From assembly GCA_024402505.1 (NCBI GenBank), contig JAKSTP010000006.1, positions 20,912 through 84,911 on the forward strand: a stretch of DNA of 64,000 nucleotides. The letters run 5' to 3'. The translations under genes and the position numbers were made by a program. Shown piece after piece: positions 36,591 to 46,019 of this stretch (within the stretch, counting starts at the first letter, position 1; every line of letters starts with the position of its first letter). Source of the stretch: Treponema sp. (lineage in GTDB: Bacteria > Spirochaetota > Spirochaetia > Treponematales > Treponemataceae). The notes beneath the pieces were generated by a model. That model ran no database searches, was not told where the DNA came from, and saw nothing but the letters and a program-made list of their open reading frames with translations.

Positions 36591-37379
36591 TTACTCAGGA
36601 ATATTGAAAATGCGGCAGCTGTTTTTCCAAAGTCTGTCGGCCAGTTCTTCAAGATCCATTTCCAGCATTTCGGCAAGGAAGCGTGCTGTTGATGGCAGAT
36701 AAGCAGGCATTGTTCGTTTCTTTTCACGGAATTCGGCCGGAATCATAAATGGACTTTCTGTCTCAATAAGAATCTTGTCGATAGCACCGGCGTCCTTAAG
36801 AACCATAATGGTTTCATGAAGATTGCGTGCGTTTCGGTAAGTAAGATTTCCTGCGAAACTGAAGTAAATGTTTTTGTCCAGACAGTTGGCGGCAAAAGCA
36901 CCGTCTTCTGAATAACAGTGCATGATGGCGCCCTTTTCCGGAAGACGTTCTGTAAGAATATCGTAAACATCCCGGCCTGCATCACGGTTATGTATGATTA
37001 CCGGTTTGTTGTGAGCCTGAGCAATTTCCAGCTGTGTAATAAAAAGTTCAATCTGTGAACGCTTGTCGCCAAACTGTTTGTAGTAGTCCAATCCACATTC
37101 ACCAACGGCAACAACATTTGGAAGTGAAAGGCTTTTTTCGATGATATCAATCCAGTCTTTTCCAGGATTCTTTACTTCTGCCGGTGCAACACCTACAGCG
37201 TGGTAAACTCCAGGAAGGTGGCGAAGATTTGGATAAACCTTCTGAAAATCAAAAAGCGAGTTATTAATACTAACAATTCTTGTAACGTCGGCTTGTTTTG
37301 CCTGCTGAACTACACGAAGCTGTTCAATTGGATCTTCATAAATAAGCCCGATGTGTGCATGTGTGTCAAAAAACTGCAT
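36591..37379 (-). CDS. tatD: TatD family metal-dependent DNase
   Basis: 262 residues from the ATG at 37379 (GGAG 8 nt upstream). Metal ligands are in the opening FFDTHAHIG, GECGLDYYKQ, VIIHNRDAG, MHCYSED and LIETESPFM, the expected TatD pattern. It is a 3'-5' exonuclease on damaged or fragmented DNA. The longer frame to 37451 has no good start. First gene of tatD-dusB-macroglobulin-pbpC, with a structured leader (37425-37463). Confidence 0.93.
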   Translation of the reverse strand: MQFFDTHAHIGLIYEDPIEQLRVVQQAKQADVTRIVSINNSLFDFQKVYPNLRHLPGVYHAVGVAPAEVKNPGKDWIDIIEKSLSLPNVVAVGECGLDYYKQFGDKRSQIELFITQLEIAQAHNKPVIIHNRDAGRDVYDILTERLPEKGAIMHCYSEDGAFAANCLDKNIYFSFAGNLTYRNARNLHETIMVLKDAGAIDKILIETESPFMIPAEFREKKRTMPAYLPSTARFLAEMLEMDLEELADRLWKNSCRIFNIPE

Positions 37380-37424
37380 AACTTTTTCTCCTTTTTCCCT
37401 TATAAAAAATAAAAATGGAGTCAC

Positions 37425-37463
37425 CCAAACCAGATCCCGGCCAGATGACACCTCTATGGGTGA
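37425..37463 (-). other. Candidate structured leader hairpin of tatD
   Basis: On the minus strand TCACCC and GGGTGA (6 bp) enclose two CCAGAT/ATCTGG copies and an alternative CACC/GGTG hairpin, followed by a U-rich tract before the tatD start. It could be a weak attenuator. I do not recognise a riboswitch class. The rest of 37380-37557 holds no gene. Confidence 0.3.
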
Positions 37464-37557
37464 GATTAACTAAATTGTTAGTTAACATTCAATTGCTTTT
37501 CTACAATATTACTAGCGTAAATTTACCATAGGATTATGGTGGCGTCAAGAAATCTTC

Positions 37558-37610
37558 TTGTATATTTTAAGAAAAGATGTATAATGAAAATATACGAAAA
37601 CGTTTTCGTA
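37558..37610 (+). promoter_or_regulatory. Cellobiose phosphorylase promoter with LacI-type operator
   Basis: TTGTAT (37558-37563), TATAAT (37580-37585), then a perfect 18-bp palindrome TACGAAAACGTTTTCGTA (37593-37610) beginning at the predicted transcription start. The central AAACGTTT is the LacI/CcpA family pattern with a central CG. Binding there would repress the gene. Confidence 0.75.
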
Positions 37611-37655
37611 AATAACCCCAACTCACACATAATTTTAGTATTAATGGAGGATTTC

Positions 37656-40133
37656 ATGAAATTTGGATTTTTTGATGATGCTAAGCGTGAATATGTAATC
37701 ACAACACCTCGCACACCTTATCCTTGGATCAACTACCTTGGAACCCAGGGATTTTTCTCACTGATTTCTAACACAGCCGGTGGATACAGCTTCTACAAAG
37801 ATGCTCGTCTCCGCCGTATTACACGTTACCGCTACAACAACGTACCTATCGATATGGGCGGACGTTATTTCTATATCAACGATAATGGAACAATCTGGAA
37901 TCCAGGTTGGTCTCCAGTAAAAACTGAACTTGACGCTTACGAATGTCGCCACGGTATGGGCTACACAGTAATCACAGGTAAAAAGAATGATTTGAAAGCT
38001 GAAGTTACATTCTTTGTTCCACAGGATTACGATGGTGAAGTTCAGCAGGTTGTTCTTACAAACGAAGGCAAATCTGACAAAACTTTCAAATTCTGGTCAT
38101 TTGCAGAATGGTGTCTTTGGGATGCTCAGGACGACAGCAACAACTTCCAGCGCAACTTCTCTACAGGACGCGTTGAAATTAAAGATTCTGTAATTTACCA
38201 CAAAACTGAATACCGCGACCGCCGTAACCACTACGCATTCTATTCTGTAAACGACAAGATTGACGGATACGATACAGACCGCGATTCATTCATCGGCCTT
38301 TACAATGGATTTGGTGATCCACAGGCTGTAAAAGAAGGAAAAGCTTACAACTCATTTGCTGATGGTTGGGCTCCAATCGCTTCTCACTACAAAGAAATCA
38401 CACTTAAAGCCGGCGAAACAAAAACTTTGGTATTCGTTCTCGGTTATGTAGAAATGCCACAGGATCAGAAATTCGAAGCTGACGGCAAAACAATCAACAA
38501 AGTAAAAGCTTTGGAAATGATTGAAAAATTCAATACTCCAGAAAAATTTGCTGCTGGTATGAAAGAACTCCGTGCTTACTGGGATCACCTCTTGGGCATT
38601 CTTACAGTTGATACTCCAGAAGACAAAGTTAACCGCATGGTAAACATCTGGAACCAGTACCAGTGTATGGTTACATTCAACCTTTCACGTTCAGCTTCTT
38701 ACTTTGAATCTGGAATTGGTCGTGGTATGGGATTCCGCGATTCTAACCAGGACGTTCTTGGTTTCGTTCATCAGATTCCAGACCGTGCAAAAGAAAGAAT
38801 TATCGACATTGCTTCTACACAGTTCCCAGACGGTGGATGTTATCACCAGTATTCTCCACTTACAAAGAAAGGTAATGCTGACATTGGTGGTGACTTCTCT
38901 GACGATCCACTCTGGCTCATCCTTTCAGTTTCTGCTTATATTAAAGAATCTGGCGACTGGGGAATTCTTGATGAAATGGTTCCTTATGACAACGATATGT
39001 CTAAGGCTCAGACAATGCTTGAACACCTTAAAGTTTCTTTCTACCGCATCGTAAACAATCTTGGTCCACACGGACTTCCACTTGCAATGCGCGCTGACTG
39101 GAACGACTGTATCAACCTTTCTTGTTTCTCTGACACACCAGGTGAAAGCTTCCAGACATACACAAACCCTAAATTCAAAGCAGAAGGCGGTTACTCTAAG
39201 ATTGCTGAATCTGTATTTGTTGCTGCATTGTTCACATTCGCAGGTCCAAACTATGTTTCTATCTTGAATCATGTAGGTAAAGCTGATGAAGCTGCAAAAG
39301 CACAGGCTGAAATCGACAAGATGAAAAAGAACATGATGGAATCTGCATGGGATGGAAACTGGTTCCTCCGTGCATACGATGCTAATGGCGAAAAGATGGG
39401 TTCTAAAGACTGCGAAGAATCTAAGATCTTCATTGAACCACAGGGCTTTGCAATCATGTCTGACATCGATAAAGATGCTACAGAAAAGACACTTAAAGCT
39501 ATTGATGAAAACCTCAACTGTGAATTCGGTCTTGTACTCAACTACCCTGCATTCACAAAATACCATGTAAAGTATGGTGAAATTTCAACATATCCACAGG
39601 GATATAAAGAAAACGGTGGTATCTTTACACATAACAATGCATGGATTATCTGTGCTGCAGCATATGCAGGAAAAGGTGACCAGGCATTCAAATACTACTC
39701 AGAAATTGCTCCTGCTTATACAGAAGAAACTTCTGACATCCACAAAACAGAACCTTATGTTTACGGCCAGATGATTGGTGGTAAAGAAGCTGGTTCTGAT
39801 ATTGGTAACGGTGGAAAGAACTACGGTCAGGGTAAAAACTCTTGGCTTACTGGTACAGCTGCCTGGAACATGGTTGCAATCAGCCAGTACATCCTTGGTA
39901 TTCAGCCAGACTTTGACGGACTTAAAGTTGATCCTTCTATCCCTGCTAGCTGGGATGGATTTACAGCAACTCGTTTGTTCCGTGGTGCTAAATACAACAT
40001 TACAATCAAAAATCCAAACCACGTATGCAAAGGTGTTAAATCTTTGGTAGTAGACGGCAAAGCTGTAGAAGGCTGCGTTGTTCCATACGTAGAAGGAAAG
40101 AAAGAAGTTAATGTTGAAATTACACTCGGGTAA
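37656..40133 (+). CDS. Cellobiose phosphorylase (GH94)
   Basis: 825 residues, the family's usual length. It splits cellobiose with phosphate to glucose-1-phosphate and glucose, in the cytoplasm. The N-terminus [14 protein letters not shown] and YPWINYLG is typical of cellobiose (rather than cellodextrin) phosphorylases. The catalytic Asp is D484 in RADWNDC; the surrounding [10 protein letters not shown] and [11 protein letters not shown] are also conserved. The ATG at 37656 has GGAGG 5 nt upstream; an upstream in-frame extension crosses the operator and is rejected. Controlled by the palindrome at 37593. Confidence 0.95.
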   Translation: MKFGFFDDAKREYVITTPRTPYPWINYLGTQGFFSLISNTAGGYSFYKDARLRRITRYRYNNVPIDMGGRYFYINDNGTIWNPGWSPVKTELDAYECRHGMGYTVITGKKNDLKAEVTFFVPQDYDGEVQQVVLTNEGKSDKTFKFWSFAEWCLWDAQDDSNNFQRNFSTGRVEIKDSVIYHKTEYRDRRNHYAFYSVNDKIDGYDTDRDSFIGLYNGFGDPQAVKEGKAYNSFADGWAPIASHYKEITLKAGETKTLVFVLGYVEMPQDQKFEADGKTINKVKALEMIEKFNTPEKFAAGMKELRAYWDHLLGILTVDTPEDKVNRMVNIWNQYQCMVTFNLSRSASYFESGIGRGMGFRDSNQDVLGFVHQIPDRAKERIIDIASTQFPDGGCYHQYSPLTKKGNADIGGDFSDDPLWLILSVSAYIKESGDWGILDEMVPYDNDMSKAQTMLEHLKVSFYRIVNNLGPHGLPLAMRADWNDCINLSCFSDTPGESFQTYTNPKFKAEGGYSKIAESVFVAALFTFAGPNYVSILNHVGKADEAAKAQAEIDKMKKNMMESAWDGNWFLRAYDANGEKMGSKDCEESKIFIEPQGFAIMSDIDKDATEKTLKAIDENLNCEFGLVLNYPAFTKYHVKYGEISTYPQGYKENGGIFTHNNAWIICAAAYAGKGDQAFKYYSEIAPAYTEETSDIHKTEPYVYGQMIGGKEAGSDIGNGGKNYGQGKNSWLTGTAAWNMVAISQYILGIQPDFDGLKVDPSIPASWDGFTATRLFRGAKYNITIKNPNHVCKGVKSLVVDGKAVEGCVVPYVEGKKEVNVEITLG

Positions 40134-40186
40134 GCCGAAATGAAAAATTAAGAGTGAAAAATTAAAAATTTCATTCTTACTCCAAG

Positions 40187-40221
40187 AACCGCATCGGTAT
40201 GTTTACTGGTGCGGTTTTTTT
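40187..40221 (+). terminator. Terminator after cellobiose phosphorylase
   Basis: AACCGCA (40187-40193) pairs with TGCGGTT (40210-40216), with an inner CGGT/ACTG, then a T-run. The interval before it (40134-40170) has a tandem TGAAAAATTAAGAG-type repeat. Confidence 0.85.
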
Positions 40222-40240
40222 CTTTATTATTTACTTACTT

Positions 40241-41365
40241 ATGCGTGCCACGGAAAAATTACATCCTACAGTAAAAATGGCAGTTGTTGATGCGCTGCCT
40301 GTTTTGTTCTTTGCAGTTTCCATGTCTATTCTGGCCGTAATGCTTAAAAGCCCACTGTTTGGACTTGGAGCTTTCCTTTCTTTTCTTGCAGGAACCGGTA
40401 AAGTTTTATGGAAACTCTTTCTTGCCGTTAAAAAAACCGCCTATGATTTTCTGAAAAAGCCTTTCCCAATCCTCATGAGCCTTGGTTTCATCCTTATGAT
40501 TGTGGCCGTAGCTCTTTCGGGCAGCCGCATCAACTGGAACACAGTCCACCTTCATCTTTTCAGCCTGCCGGGCTTTATCCACTACGGTTTCGGTTTATGC
40601 TTTTTTATTGTGATGATTGTGCTTGGCTTTACCCTGGACATGGACATGGAAAAATCCAACTGGATTGAACAGATTGTAAACTGTCTGGCCCAGGGCTTCA
40701 TTCTTTTAGGCATTGTTTACAGTTTTATCGGAACCTTTTATTATCATCCTGATGAAACTGCCCTTGTAAATACCCACGGCATTACCATTTCGGAAACTCC
40801 CACTTATTATTACTTTCAGACCGAAGAAGCCGACACTCTACTAATTTTTTATCCTGGTGCCAAAGTGGATGAAAAGGCCTATTTTCCACTGATGAAACAT
40901 TTTGCCGACAGCAAGGTGGACTGCATCCTCATTAAAGAACCTTACAAACTGGCCTTCCACGCCCGTTTTACCCCAAACAAACCCCTTAAACTTTACGGAG
41001 AAAAATACCAGCATATTTTCACTGGCGGACATTCCTTAGGCGGAGTAGTGGCCGGCACTTACGGAAAACACCATTCAGACAAAATTGAAGGAACACTTTT
41101 CCTGGCATCCTATCCTACAAAAGAATACACCTCCAGCCATTACAAATGCATTTTTGTAAACGGCACCAAGGATCTTGTTCTGAACAGAAAAATGTGGGAA
41201 AAAAACAAAACCCCGGGACTTGCCACCTGCACTTATCTTGAAATTGAAGGTGGAAATCACGGGGGATTTGGAAATTATGGCCAGCAGAAAGGCGACGGAA
41301 CTGCAACTATCAGTAACGAAAGTCAGCAGGCCGCAGCCGTAAAGTTCTTTCTGGAAAACCGTTAA
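40241..41365 (+). CDS. Membrane-anchored alpha/beta hydrolase
   Basis: 374 residues from the ATG at 40241. The first ~185 residues hold four or five membrane helices. The C-terminal alpha/beta hydrolase domain has the nucleophile elbow GGHSLGG and a final His in EGGNHGGF. The substrate is unknown. The frame extends 14 codons upstream, but those codons lie inside the terminator hairpin, so the later start is chosen. TATTAT lies 10 nt before the ATG and there is no Shine-Dalgarno; TTTACT 17 bp further up overlaps the terminator. Confidence 0.8.
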   Translation: MRATEKLHPTVKMAVVDALPVLFFAVSMSILAVMLKSPLFGLGAFLSFLAGTGKVLWKLFLAVKKTAYDFLKKPFPILMSLGFILMIVAVALSGSRINWNTVHLHLFSLPGFIHYGFGLCFFIVMIVLGFTLDMDMEKSNWIEQIVNCLAQGFILLGIVYSFIGTFYYHPDETALVNTHGITISETPTYYYFQTEEADTLLIFYPGAKVDEKAYFPLMKHFADSKVDCILIKEPYKLAFHARFTPNKPLKLYGEKYQHIFTGGHSLGGVVAGTYGKHHSDKIEGTLFLASYPTKEYTSSHYKCIFVNGTKDLVLNRKMWEKNKTPGLATCTYLEIEGGNHGGFGNYGQQKGDGTATISNESQQAAAVKFFLENR

Positions 41366-41384
41366 TCTTCCATAAAATCGAAAT

Positions 41385-41804
41385 TTATCTTAAAGATGTA
41401 AGATTCTGTCTCAGCATCAGCAGTCTTTGTTCCAGTTCTTCTACCTGAGAAAGGCTGCTCATGATTTTTGACTGCATGTAAATATCAGCAAGGGCACCGT
41501 CAAACACAAAGTCAGCGAAAGTTGCAAAAGTGGCAGTGTTCATGTTGTAACCGGTTGGGATGCGGATGTCCTTCAATTCCCGCTGCAGGTCCATCAAAAG
41601 ATAGTTGATGCGGTTCATTACGTTGGCTGCATTACCAAGCTTTGAATGTTTAATAAGGTCGGTAATGAATCCACCGCCAAGAATATCAAAAAATCCCCAG
41701 TTGCGTGCACTTCTAAATTGAGCCTTTGCTTCATTCAAAAGAGGAAGAATCTGGTCTACAATGTAAAGTGCGTCGTTAATTTCTTTGCGATCTAAATCAG
41801 TCAT
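41385..41804 (-). CDS. Hypothetical helical protein
   Basis: 139 residues, mostly alpha-helical, with a glycine patch FFDILGGGFITDLIK and a final coiled-coil-like helix (QVEELEQRLLMLRQ). No signal peptide. Similar short proteins occur in clostridia and treponemes to my knowledge, but no function is known. A promoter is placed so that transcription begins at the ATG. Confidence 0.7.
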   Translation of the reverse strand: MTDLDRKEINDALYIVDQILPLLNEAKAQFRSARNWGFFDILGGGFITDLIKHSKLGNAANVMNRINYLLMDLQRELKDIRIPTGYNMNTATFATFADFVFDGALADIYMQSKIMSSLSQVEELEQRLLMLRQNLTSLR

Positions 41805-41810
41805 AATTAT

Positions 41811-41839
41811 AAGATAGAAAAAAAAGTTTCTGATGACAA
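41811..41839 (-). promoter_or_regulatory. Sigma-70 promoter, predicted leaderless
   Basis: Minus strand: TTGTCA (41839-41834), a 17-bp spacer, TATCTT (41816-41811), six bases, ATG at 41804. A TATAAT one base before the ATG is too close to serve. Confidence 0.6.
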
Positions 41840-41846
41840 GAGTCTT

Positions 41847-42722
41847 TTACAGATTCCACAGAACCGTGTCGTTGATGTCGGAAAGTTTTGCAAAGGCAGT
41901 GCGGGCCATAGTTCCTTTTAATTCACCGGTAATTGCCTTCATTTTTTCGCAAACACCTTCGGCGCCTTTTTCCTTAAGTGGCGGCATAATGGCACGTCCA
42001 ACGCACACTGCATCAGCACCAACTGCAAGACACTTAAATACGTCCAGTCCGCTTTCAACACAGCAGTCAACAAAGATGGTCATTTTGTGGCCAACTGCTT
42101 CAATAATTGACGGAAGCACCATAAGCGGTGGAACGGCACTCTGCATAATTCCGTGGTGATGTGAAACGATAATGCCCTTTGCACCCATTTCAAGAGCTTT
42201 TTCTGCATCCTGAACGCTGAGCACGCCTTTTACCACAAAAGGAAGTTTGCTTGCGGCAACAAAACTTTTCATCTCTTCAAAAGATTTTCCTGTCATTGGC
42301 AAACCGCAAACCACATCATATTCACCGGTTCCGCTGTTGAAGGCATGATCAATATCCATTCCAATTCCAAAAGCACCTGCATTTTCGGCATCCCGGATTT
42401 CTTTAAGCACATCTTCATTGTTGGCGTGTGGTTTTATAATCTTGATGACTTTAGCTCCAGTGGCGCACATTGCATCAATTTCTTCTTTTTCGCCCATTCC
42501 TGAAAAGCACAGACAGCCGGCCATTTTTGCACCAAGAGCCATTTTTGCCATACCGTTTTCCGTCTGATTGTTCATGTGAGAGAGAGCTGCAGTTGCCACA
42601 GGGGAATCGAATTTTTCTCCAAAAATAGTGATTGATGTGTCTGGTTTTACTGCGTCAATGTGGCGCATTTCCAAAAGCAGTGAATCAAAATACTTGCGTG
42701 TAATCTCATTTGAATCTGTCAT
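41847..42722 (-). CDS. FMN-dependent alpha-hydroxy-acid oxidising protein
   Basis: 291 residues, shorter than classic lactate oxidases (~370). TIM-barrel FMN enzyme with VKGVLSVQDAEKALEMGAKG (FMN phosphate and substrate region) and GIIVSHHHG, where the active-site His lies. FVDCCVESGLDVFKCLAVGADAVCVGRA is the phosphate-binding end. The substrate is not clear; it could be a lactate or mandelate-type dehydrogenase. AGGAG precedes the ATG at 42722; the frame runs nine codons further up without a site. Confidence 0.82.
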   Translation of the reverse strand: MTDSNEITRKYFDSLLLEMRHIDAVKPDTSITIFGEKFDSPVATAALSHMNNQTENGMAKMALGAKMAGCLCFSGMGEKEEIDAMCATGAKVIKIIKPHANNEDVLKEIRDAENAGAFGIGMDIDHAFNSGTGEYDVVCGLPMTGKSFEEMKSFVAASKLPFVVKGVLSVQDAEKALEMGAKGIIVSHHHGIMQSAVPPLMVLPSIIEAVGHKMTIFVDCCVESGLDVFKCLAVGADAVCVGRAIMPPLKEKGAEGVCEKMKAITGELKGTMARTAFAKLSDINDTVLWNL

Positions 42723-42800
42723 AAAGGCTCCTAATTTTCTCCCTACCAAAAAGAATACCCGTTTTTCCTATAAAACTCCACAAAAAATGGTGTTTCCTGC

Positions 42801-42806
42801 TATAAT
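42801..42806 (+). promoter_or_regulatory. -10 box TATAAT, 6 nt before the ATG at 42813
   Basis: TATAAT, six bases, ATG; TCCACA at 42777-42782 is a possible -35 with an 18-bp spacer. No Shine-Dalgarno. Predicted leaderless. Confidence 0.6.
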
Positions 42807-42812
42807 CCACTT

Positions 42813-43043
42813 ATGGCAAGTATATTGATTAAAGATACCACAAAAGAAGAACGTGAACGAATTGTGGCCGAAGCCCTTGGTGATGAATATGGTTTTGGTT
42901 GCGGATACGAGGGCACTGGCATTGATTACCAGCTTTACATTGACGGAAAAAAGGAACTCCGGGAACTGAACATGGAACACAACTGCGGATTTGAAGTAGG
43001 TTTTCCAGAAGATAATCCACGTTCCAGCTGCATGAGCGAATAG
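42813..43043 (+). CDS. Small hypothetical protein
   Basis: 76 residues, acidic, beginning ILIKDTTKEERERIVAEAL and with three Cys (GFGCGYEG, HNCGF, SSCMSE). The Cys/Gly pattern might bind a metal, but nothing proves it. The clear promoter (TATAAT and ATG spacing) and codon pattern argue that it is real. No known family recognised. Confidence 0.65.
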   Translation: MASILIKDTTKEERERIVAEALGDEYGFGCGYEGTGIDYQLYIDGKKELRELNMEHNCGFEVGFPEDNPRSSCMSE

Positions 43044-43112
43044 TCTCCCAATCAAGACAATATTTGCGAAATTTACTATAATAACATCATCTTTTTTAAA
43101 CAGAGGTTTTTT

Positions 43113-44549
43113 ATGGCACTTACAAGTGTTTCGCCGGTAGACGGTCGTTACGAAGGAAAAACAAAATGTTTGCAGGGTTATTTCAGCGAAATGGCACTGA
43201 TGAAATACCGCATTTACACAGAAATCAATTATCTGATCAAACTTTTGGACACTCCAATGCTCAAAGAACGGGTAAAAAATCCTGTTGATTCTGCAAAACT
43301 CCGTTCAATTATCGACATTAGCCTTGAAGATGCAGAAATCATTAAAGCCTTTGAAACAAAAGGTTACAATGGTACACCTGCTACAAACCACGACGTAAAA
43401 GCCATCGAATATTTCATCAAACTTAAACTTAAAGAAATGGGCATGGACGAAATCCTTGAATACGTTCACTTTGCCCTTACTTCAGAAGATATTAACAACA
43501 TCAGCTACGGTCTTATGATCCGCGATGCTGTAAATGAAGTTGTGCTTCCTGAAATCCTTAAAATTTACGATTCACTTTACAAGCTTGCTTACGACAACAA
43601 AGATCTTTCTATGCTTGCCCGCACCCACGGTCAGCCAGCAACTCCAGTTACTTTCGGAAAGGAAATCTTAGTTTTTGTAAACCGCATGAAAGAAGAACTT
43701 GTTCAGCTTGGAAATATTGATATCCTGCTTAAACTCAACGGTGCAACTGGCGGATTCAACGCTCATAACTTTGTATTCCCTGATTTTGACTGGATCAACT
43801 TCAGCCACGAACTTATTAATTCTTTCAACGACAGCATTACTCCAATGGACAACCCTTACATGCACACAAAACCATTGAAAGTACGCTTCAACCCTATTAC
43901 ACCACAGATTGAACCACACGATTCTTACCTCCGTGTATTCGATGCTGTAAAACGCATTAACAACATTTTGATTGACTTTGCAATGGACACATGGCGCTAC
44001 ATTTCTGACGGATGGATTAAACAGCGCGCAGTTGCAGGAGAAATTGGTTCTTCAGCAATGCCACACAAAGTAAATCCAATCGACTTTGAAAACGCAGAAG
44101 GAAACTTTGGCATTGCAAACTCTATGTTCGAATTCTTTGTTCGTAAACTTTGTATTTCTCGTCTCCAGCGTGACCTTACAGACTCAACTGTAGCAAGAAA
44201 CTTTGGTGTTGCATTTGCTCACTCAATGATTGGTTATGCTTCACTTCAGAAAGGTCTTGGAAAAATTGAAGTTAATGCAGAAAAGATTTCTGACGTTCTT
44301 GCAAACACACCAGAAGTTATGGCAGAAGCTTACCAGAACTTGCTCCGTATGAGTGGCGTAGACAAACCTTACGAAAGACTTAAGGAAATTACCCGCGGAA
44401 AGAAAGTTTCTATTGAAGATTTCCACAACTTGGCCCGCAATCTGGATGTAAGCGATGAAGTTAAAGCAAGACTTTTAGCTGCAACTCCATCAAACTACAC
44501 AGGTTTGAGCGGAAAGATTGTTGAACAGTTTGATGCGAAGATTAACTAG
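43113..44549 (+). CDS. purB: Adenylosuccinate lyase
   Basis: 478 residues, of the E. coli-type subgroup. It removes fumarate from SAICAR and adenylosuccinate in purine synthesis. The fumarase/aspartase signature SSAMPHKVNPIDFENAEGN is complete, with the catalytic Ser loop in it; RTHGQPATPVTFGKE carries the catalytic His. AGAGG precedes the ATG; TATAAT lies about 38 nt upstream. Not clustered with other purine genes. Confidence 0.96.
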   Translation: MALTSVSPVDGRYEGKTKCLQGYFSEMALMKYRIYTEINYLIKLLDTPMLKERVKNPVDSAKLRSIIDISLEDAEIIKAFETKGYNGTPATNHDVKAIEYFIKLKLKEMGMDEILEYVHFALTSEDINNISYGLMIRDAVNEVVLPEILKIYDSLYKLAYDNKDLSMLARTHGQPATPVTFGKEILVFVNRMKEELVQLGNIDILLKLNGATGGFNAHNFVFPDFDWINFSHELINSFNDSITPMDNPYMHTKPLKVRFNPITPQIEPHDSYLRVFDAVKRINNILIDFAMDTWRYISDGWIKQRAVAGEIGSSAMPHKVNPIDFENAEGNFGIANSMFEFFVRKLCISRLQRDLTDSTVARNFGVAFAHSMIGYASLQKGLGKIEVNAEKISDVLANTPEVMAEAYQNLLRMSGVDKPYERLKEITRGKKVSIEDFHNLARNLDVSDEVKARLLAATPSNYTGLSGKIVEQFDAKIN

Positions 44550-44635
44550 GTACATTTGGCGGCTTTATTTTTTACTCTTTTCTATTTATTATAGACATAT
44601 TTTAAATTATAGCTATAATATTTTTAGAGGCACTA

Positions 44636-44932
44636 ATGATATCTATTCCAATGTTTGAAGTCAAAAATAAATTAACACAGTTTGTTCATATGGTTGAAAA
44701 TGGCGAAACAGACTGCGTTGAAATTACCCGCCATGGGAAAGCTGTAGCTGTGATCGGGAAAAAAGAAGAATTTAAAGTTTCTGAACAAGCTGACCCTTTC
44801 TTTTTGGCCTATAAAAGTTTTCGAGAAAAAATGATTTCAAGTGGTTCTGATTTATCGGAAGCAGAATGGCACGAGTATTTTGATATTCCACGACAAAAAT
44901 CAAATCTTCGCCATCCAGAGGATTTTGAATAG
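44636..44932 (+). CDS. Phd/YefM-family antitoxin
   Basis: 98 residues. N-terminal Phd fold: FEVKNKLTQFVHMVENGE, then VEITRHGKAVAVIG as the conserved DNA-binding block. The C-terminal half is the toxin-neutralising tail. AGAGG precedes the ATG, with TATAAT about 13 nt farther up. It stands two bases before the toxin gene, the usual antitoxin-first order. Confidence 0.88.
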   Translation: MISIPMFEVKNKLTQFVHMVENGETDCVEITRHGKAVAVIGKKEEFKVSEQADPFFLAYKSFREKMISSGSDLSEAEWHEYFDIPRQKSNLRHPEDFE

Positions 44933-44934
44933 CC

Positions 44935-45363
44935 ATGCCAAAAATATATTTACTTGATACAAACGTTGTATCTGAAATGACAAAATCTATTCAAAATCAA
45001 AATGTCATATCCAGAATATTCCAAACTCAAAAACAGTCTGTCCTTTGTTCTGTAACCTGGGGAGAAGCACTGTATGGTGCAAGTCGAATGCCTGATGGAA
45101 AAAGGAAAGACTTCATTATGGATTTTTACATTAATTCTGTTCAAAAGTCATATTCTTTTGTAGATTTTGATATTCACGCCGCAACTATATATTCTGATTT
45201 AAAAACGCGCCTTGAAAAAATAGGAAAACCCGCTCAAGAATTGGACCTGCAAATAGCCGCCTGTGCCATTGCAAACAACCTCATTTTAGTTACCAGAAAC
45301 AAAAAAGACTTCCTGAATATTCAGGAAGTCAGCAATTTAATGATTGAAAACTGGTTTGAGTAA
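44935..45363 (+). CDS. PIN-domain toxin (VapC/FitB-like)
   Basis: 142 residues. PIN ribonuclease acidic residues: D in YLLDTNVVSEM (~8), E in WGEALYG (~43), D in LDLQIAACAIA (~105) and the later D in TRNKKDF. These co-ordinate Mg and cut RNA, commonly tRNA in this class. Paired with the Phd-type antitoxin. The last ~20 codons include a perfect 24-bp palindrome that is a terminator for the opposite strand. Confidence 0.9.
   Translation: MPKIYLLDTNVVSEMTKSIQNQNVISRIFQTQKQSVLCSVTWGEALYGASRMPDGKRKDFIMDFYINSVQKSYSFVDFDIHAATIYSDLKTRLEKIGKPAQELDLQIAACAIANNLILVTRNKKDFLNIQEVSNLMIENWFE
45301..45330 (-). terminator. Minus-strand terminator lying inside the toxin coding sequence
   Basis: A perfect 24-bp palindrome (45307-45330; half-site GACTTCCTGAAT) followed on the minus strand by TTTTTT (45306-45301). 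It would terminate the convergent gene at 45378, 48 nt after that gene's stop. Confidence 0.75.
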
Positions 45364-45377
45364 GATTGGAAGGACCG

Positions 45378-45914
45378 TTATTCTTCCATTACGGGGATTG
45401 TGGCCTGCTTGAAGTATTTTGGTGCCAGGTGGGAAATTATCCATTTGCCGTTGTAAAATCCGTTGTTGTTGGTTGAAGGATAAACAAAGATTACTTTAGC
45501 CGGGTTTTCAGTGTTGTATAGGAATTCATTAGAAGTCCACTGGTCACGGTTTTCTGAGGGGTAAGGCCACTGCTTGTCACTTGGTGTTGATACGGTAATC
45601 TTGTATTTGCCAGGTTTCAGGTTCAGGTGCATTGCAACGCCACCGGAAAGCCAGTAAGTTTTCTGATATTTGTTCACTTTGTTGGGTTCTGAAGCCCATT
45701 CGTAGGTTGCTTTTGCTGCTGTGTAAGTAACATCGTTGCCATCCATATCTTCAAGTTTTACCCAGCAACGAATGTCATTTAGGTTTGCAGTGTTTTGCGG
45801 TCTGTAAATAATCAGCTCCCAGGGATTGTGGTGAATATCGGGAGTCATGTCAGTTTCTGCAGACAGGAGGAATTGAGAAAGAATCAGTATAATCAGAAGA
45901 AATTTTCTTTTCAC
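45378..45914 (-). CDS. Secreted protein of unknown function
   Basis: 178 residues from a GTG start (KRKFLLIILILSQFLLSAET). Sec signal peptide cleaved after SA. The mature part has beta-sandwich-like features and a conserved-looking motif PENPWELIIYRP is only loosely seen as HHNPWELIIY. No family recognised. It ends opposite the toxin gene. Confidence 0.7.
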   Translation of the reverse strand: MKRKFLLIILILSQFLLSAETDMTPDIHHNPWELIIYRPQNTANLNDIRCWVKLEDMDGNDVTYTAAKATYEWASEPNKVNKYQKTYWLSGGVAMHLNLKPGKYKITVSTPSDKQWPYPSENRDQWTSNEFLYNTENPAKVIFVYPSTNNNGFYNGKWIISHLAPKYFKQATIPVMEE

Positions 45915-46019
45915 TTCTTTACTTATCGGATTCCGTAAAACTTCCTATACTCTTTTTGGTCAAACTGTTGTAAAATTGAAATGATATTTTGTAAAAAATC
46001 CCACAATAAGGAGAAATAA

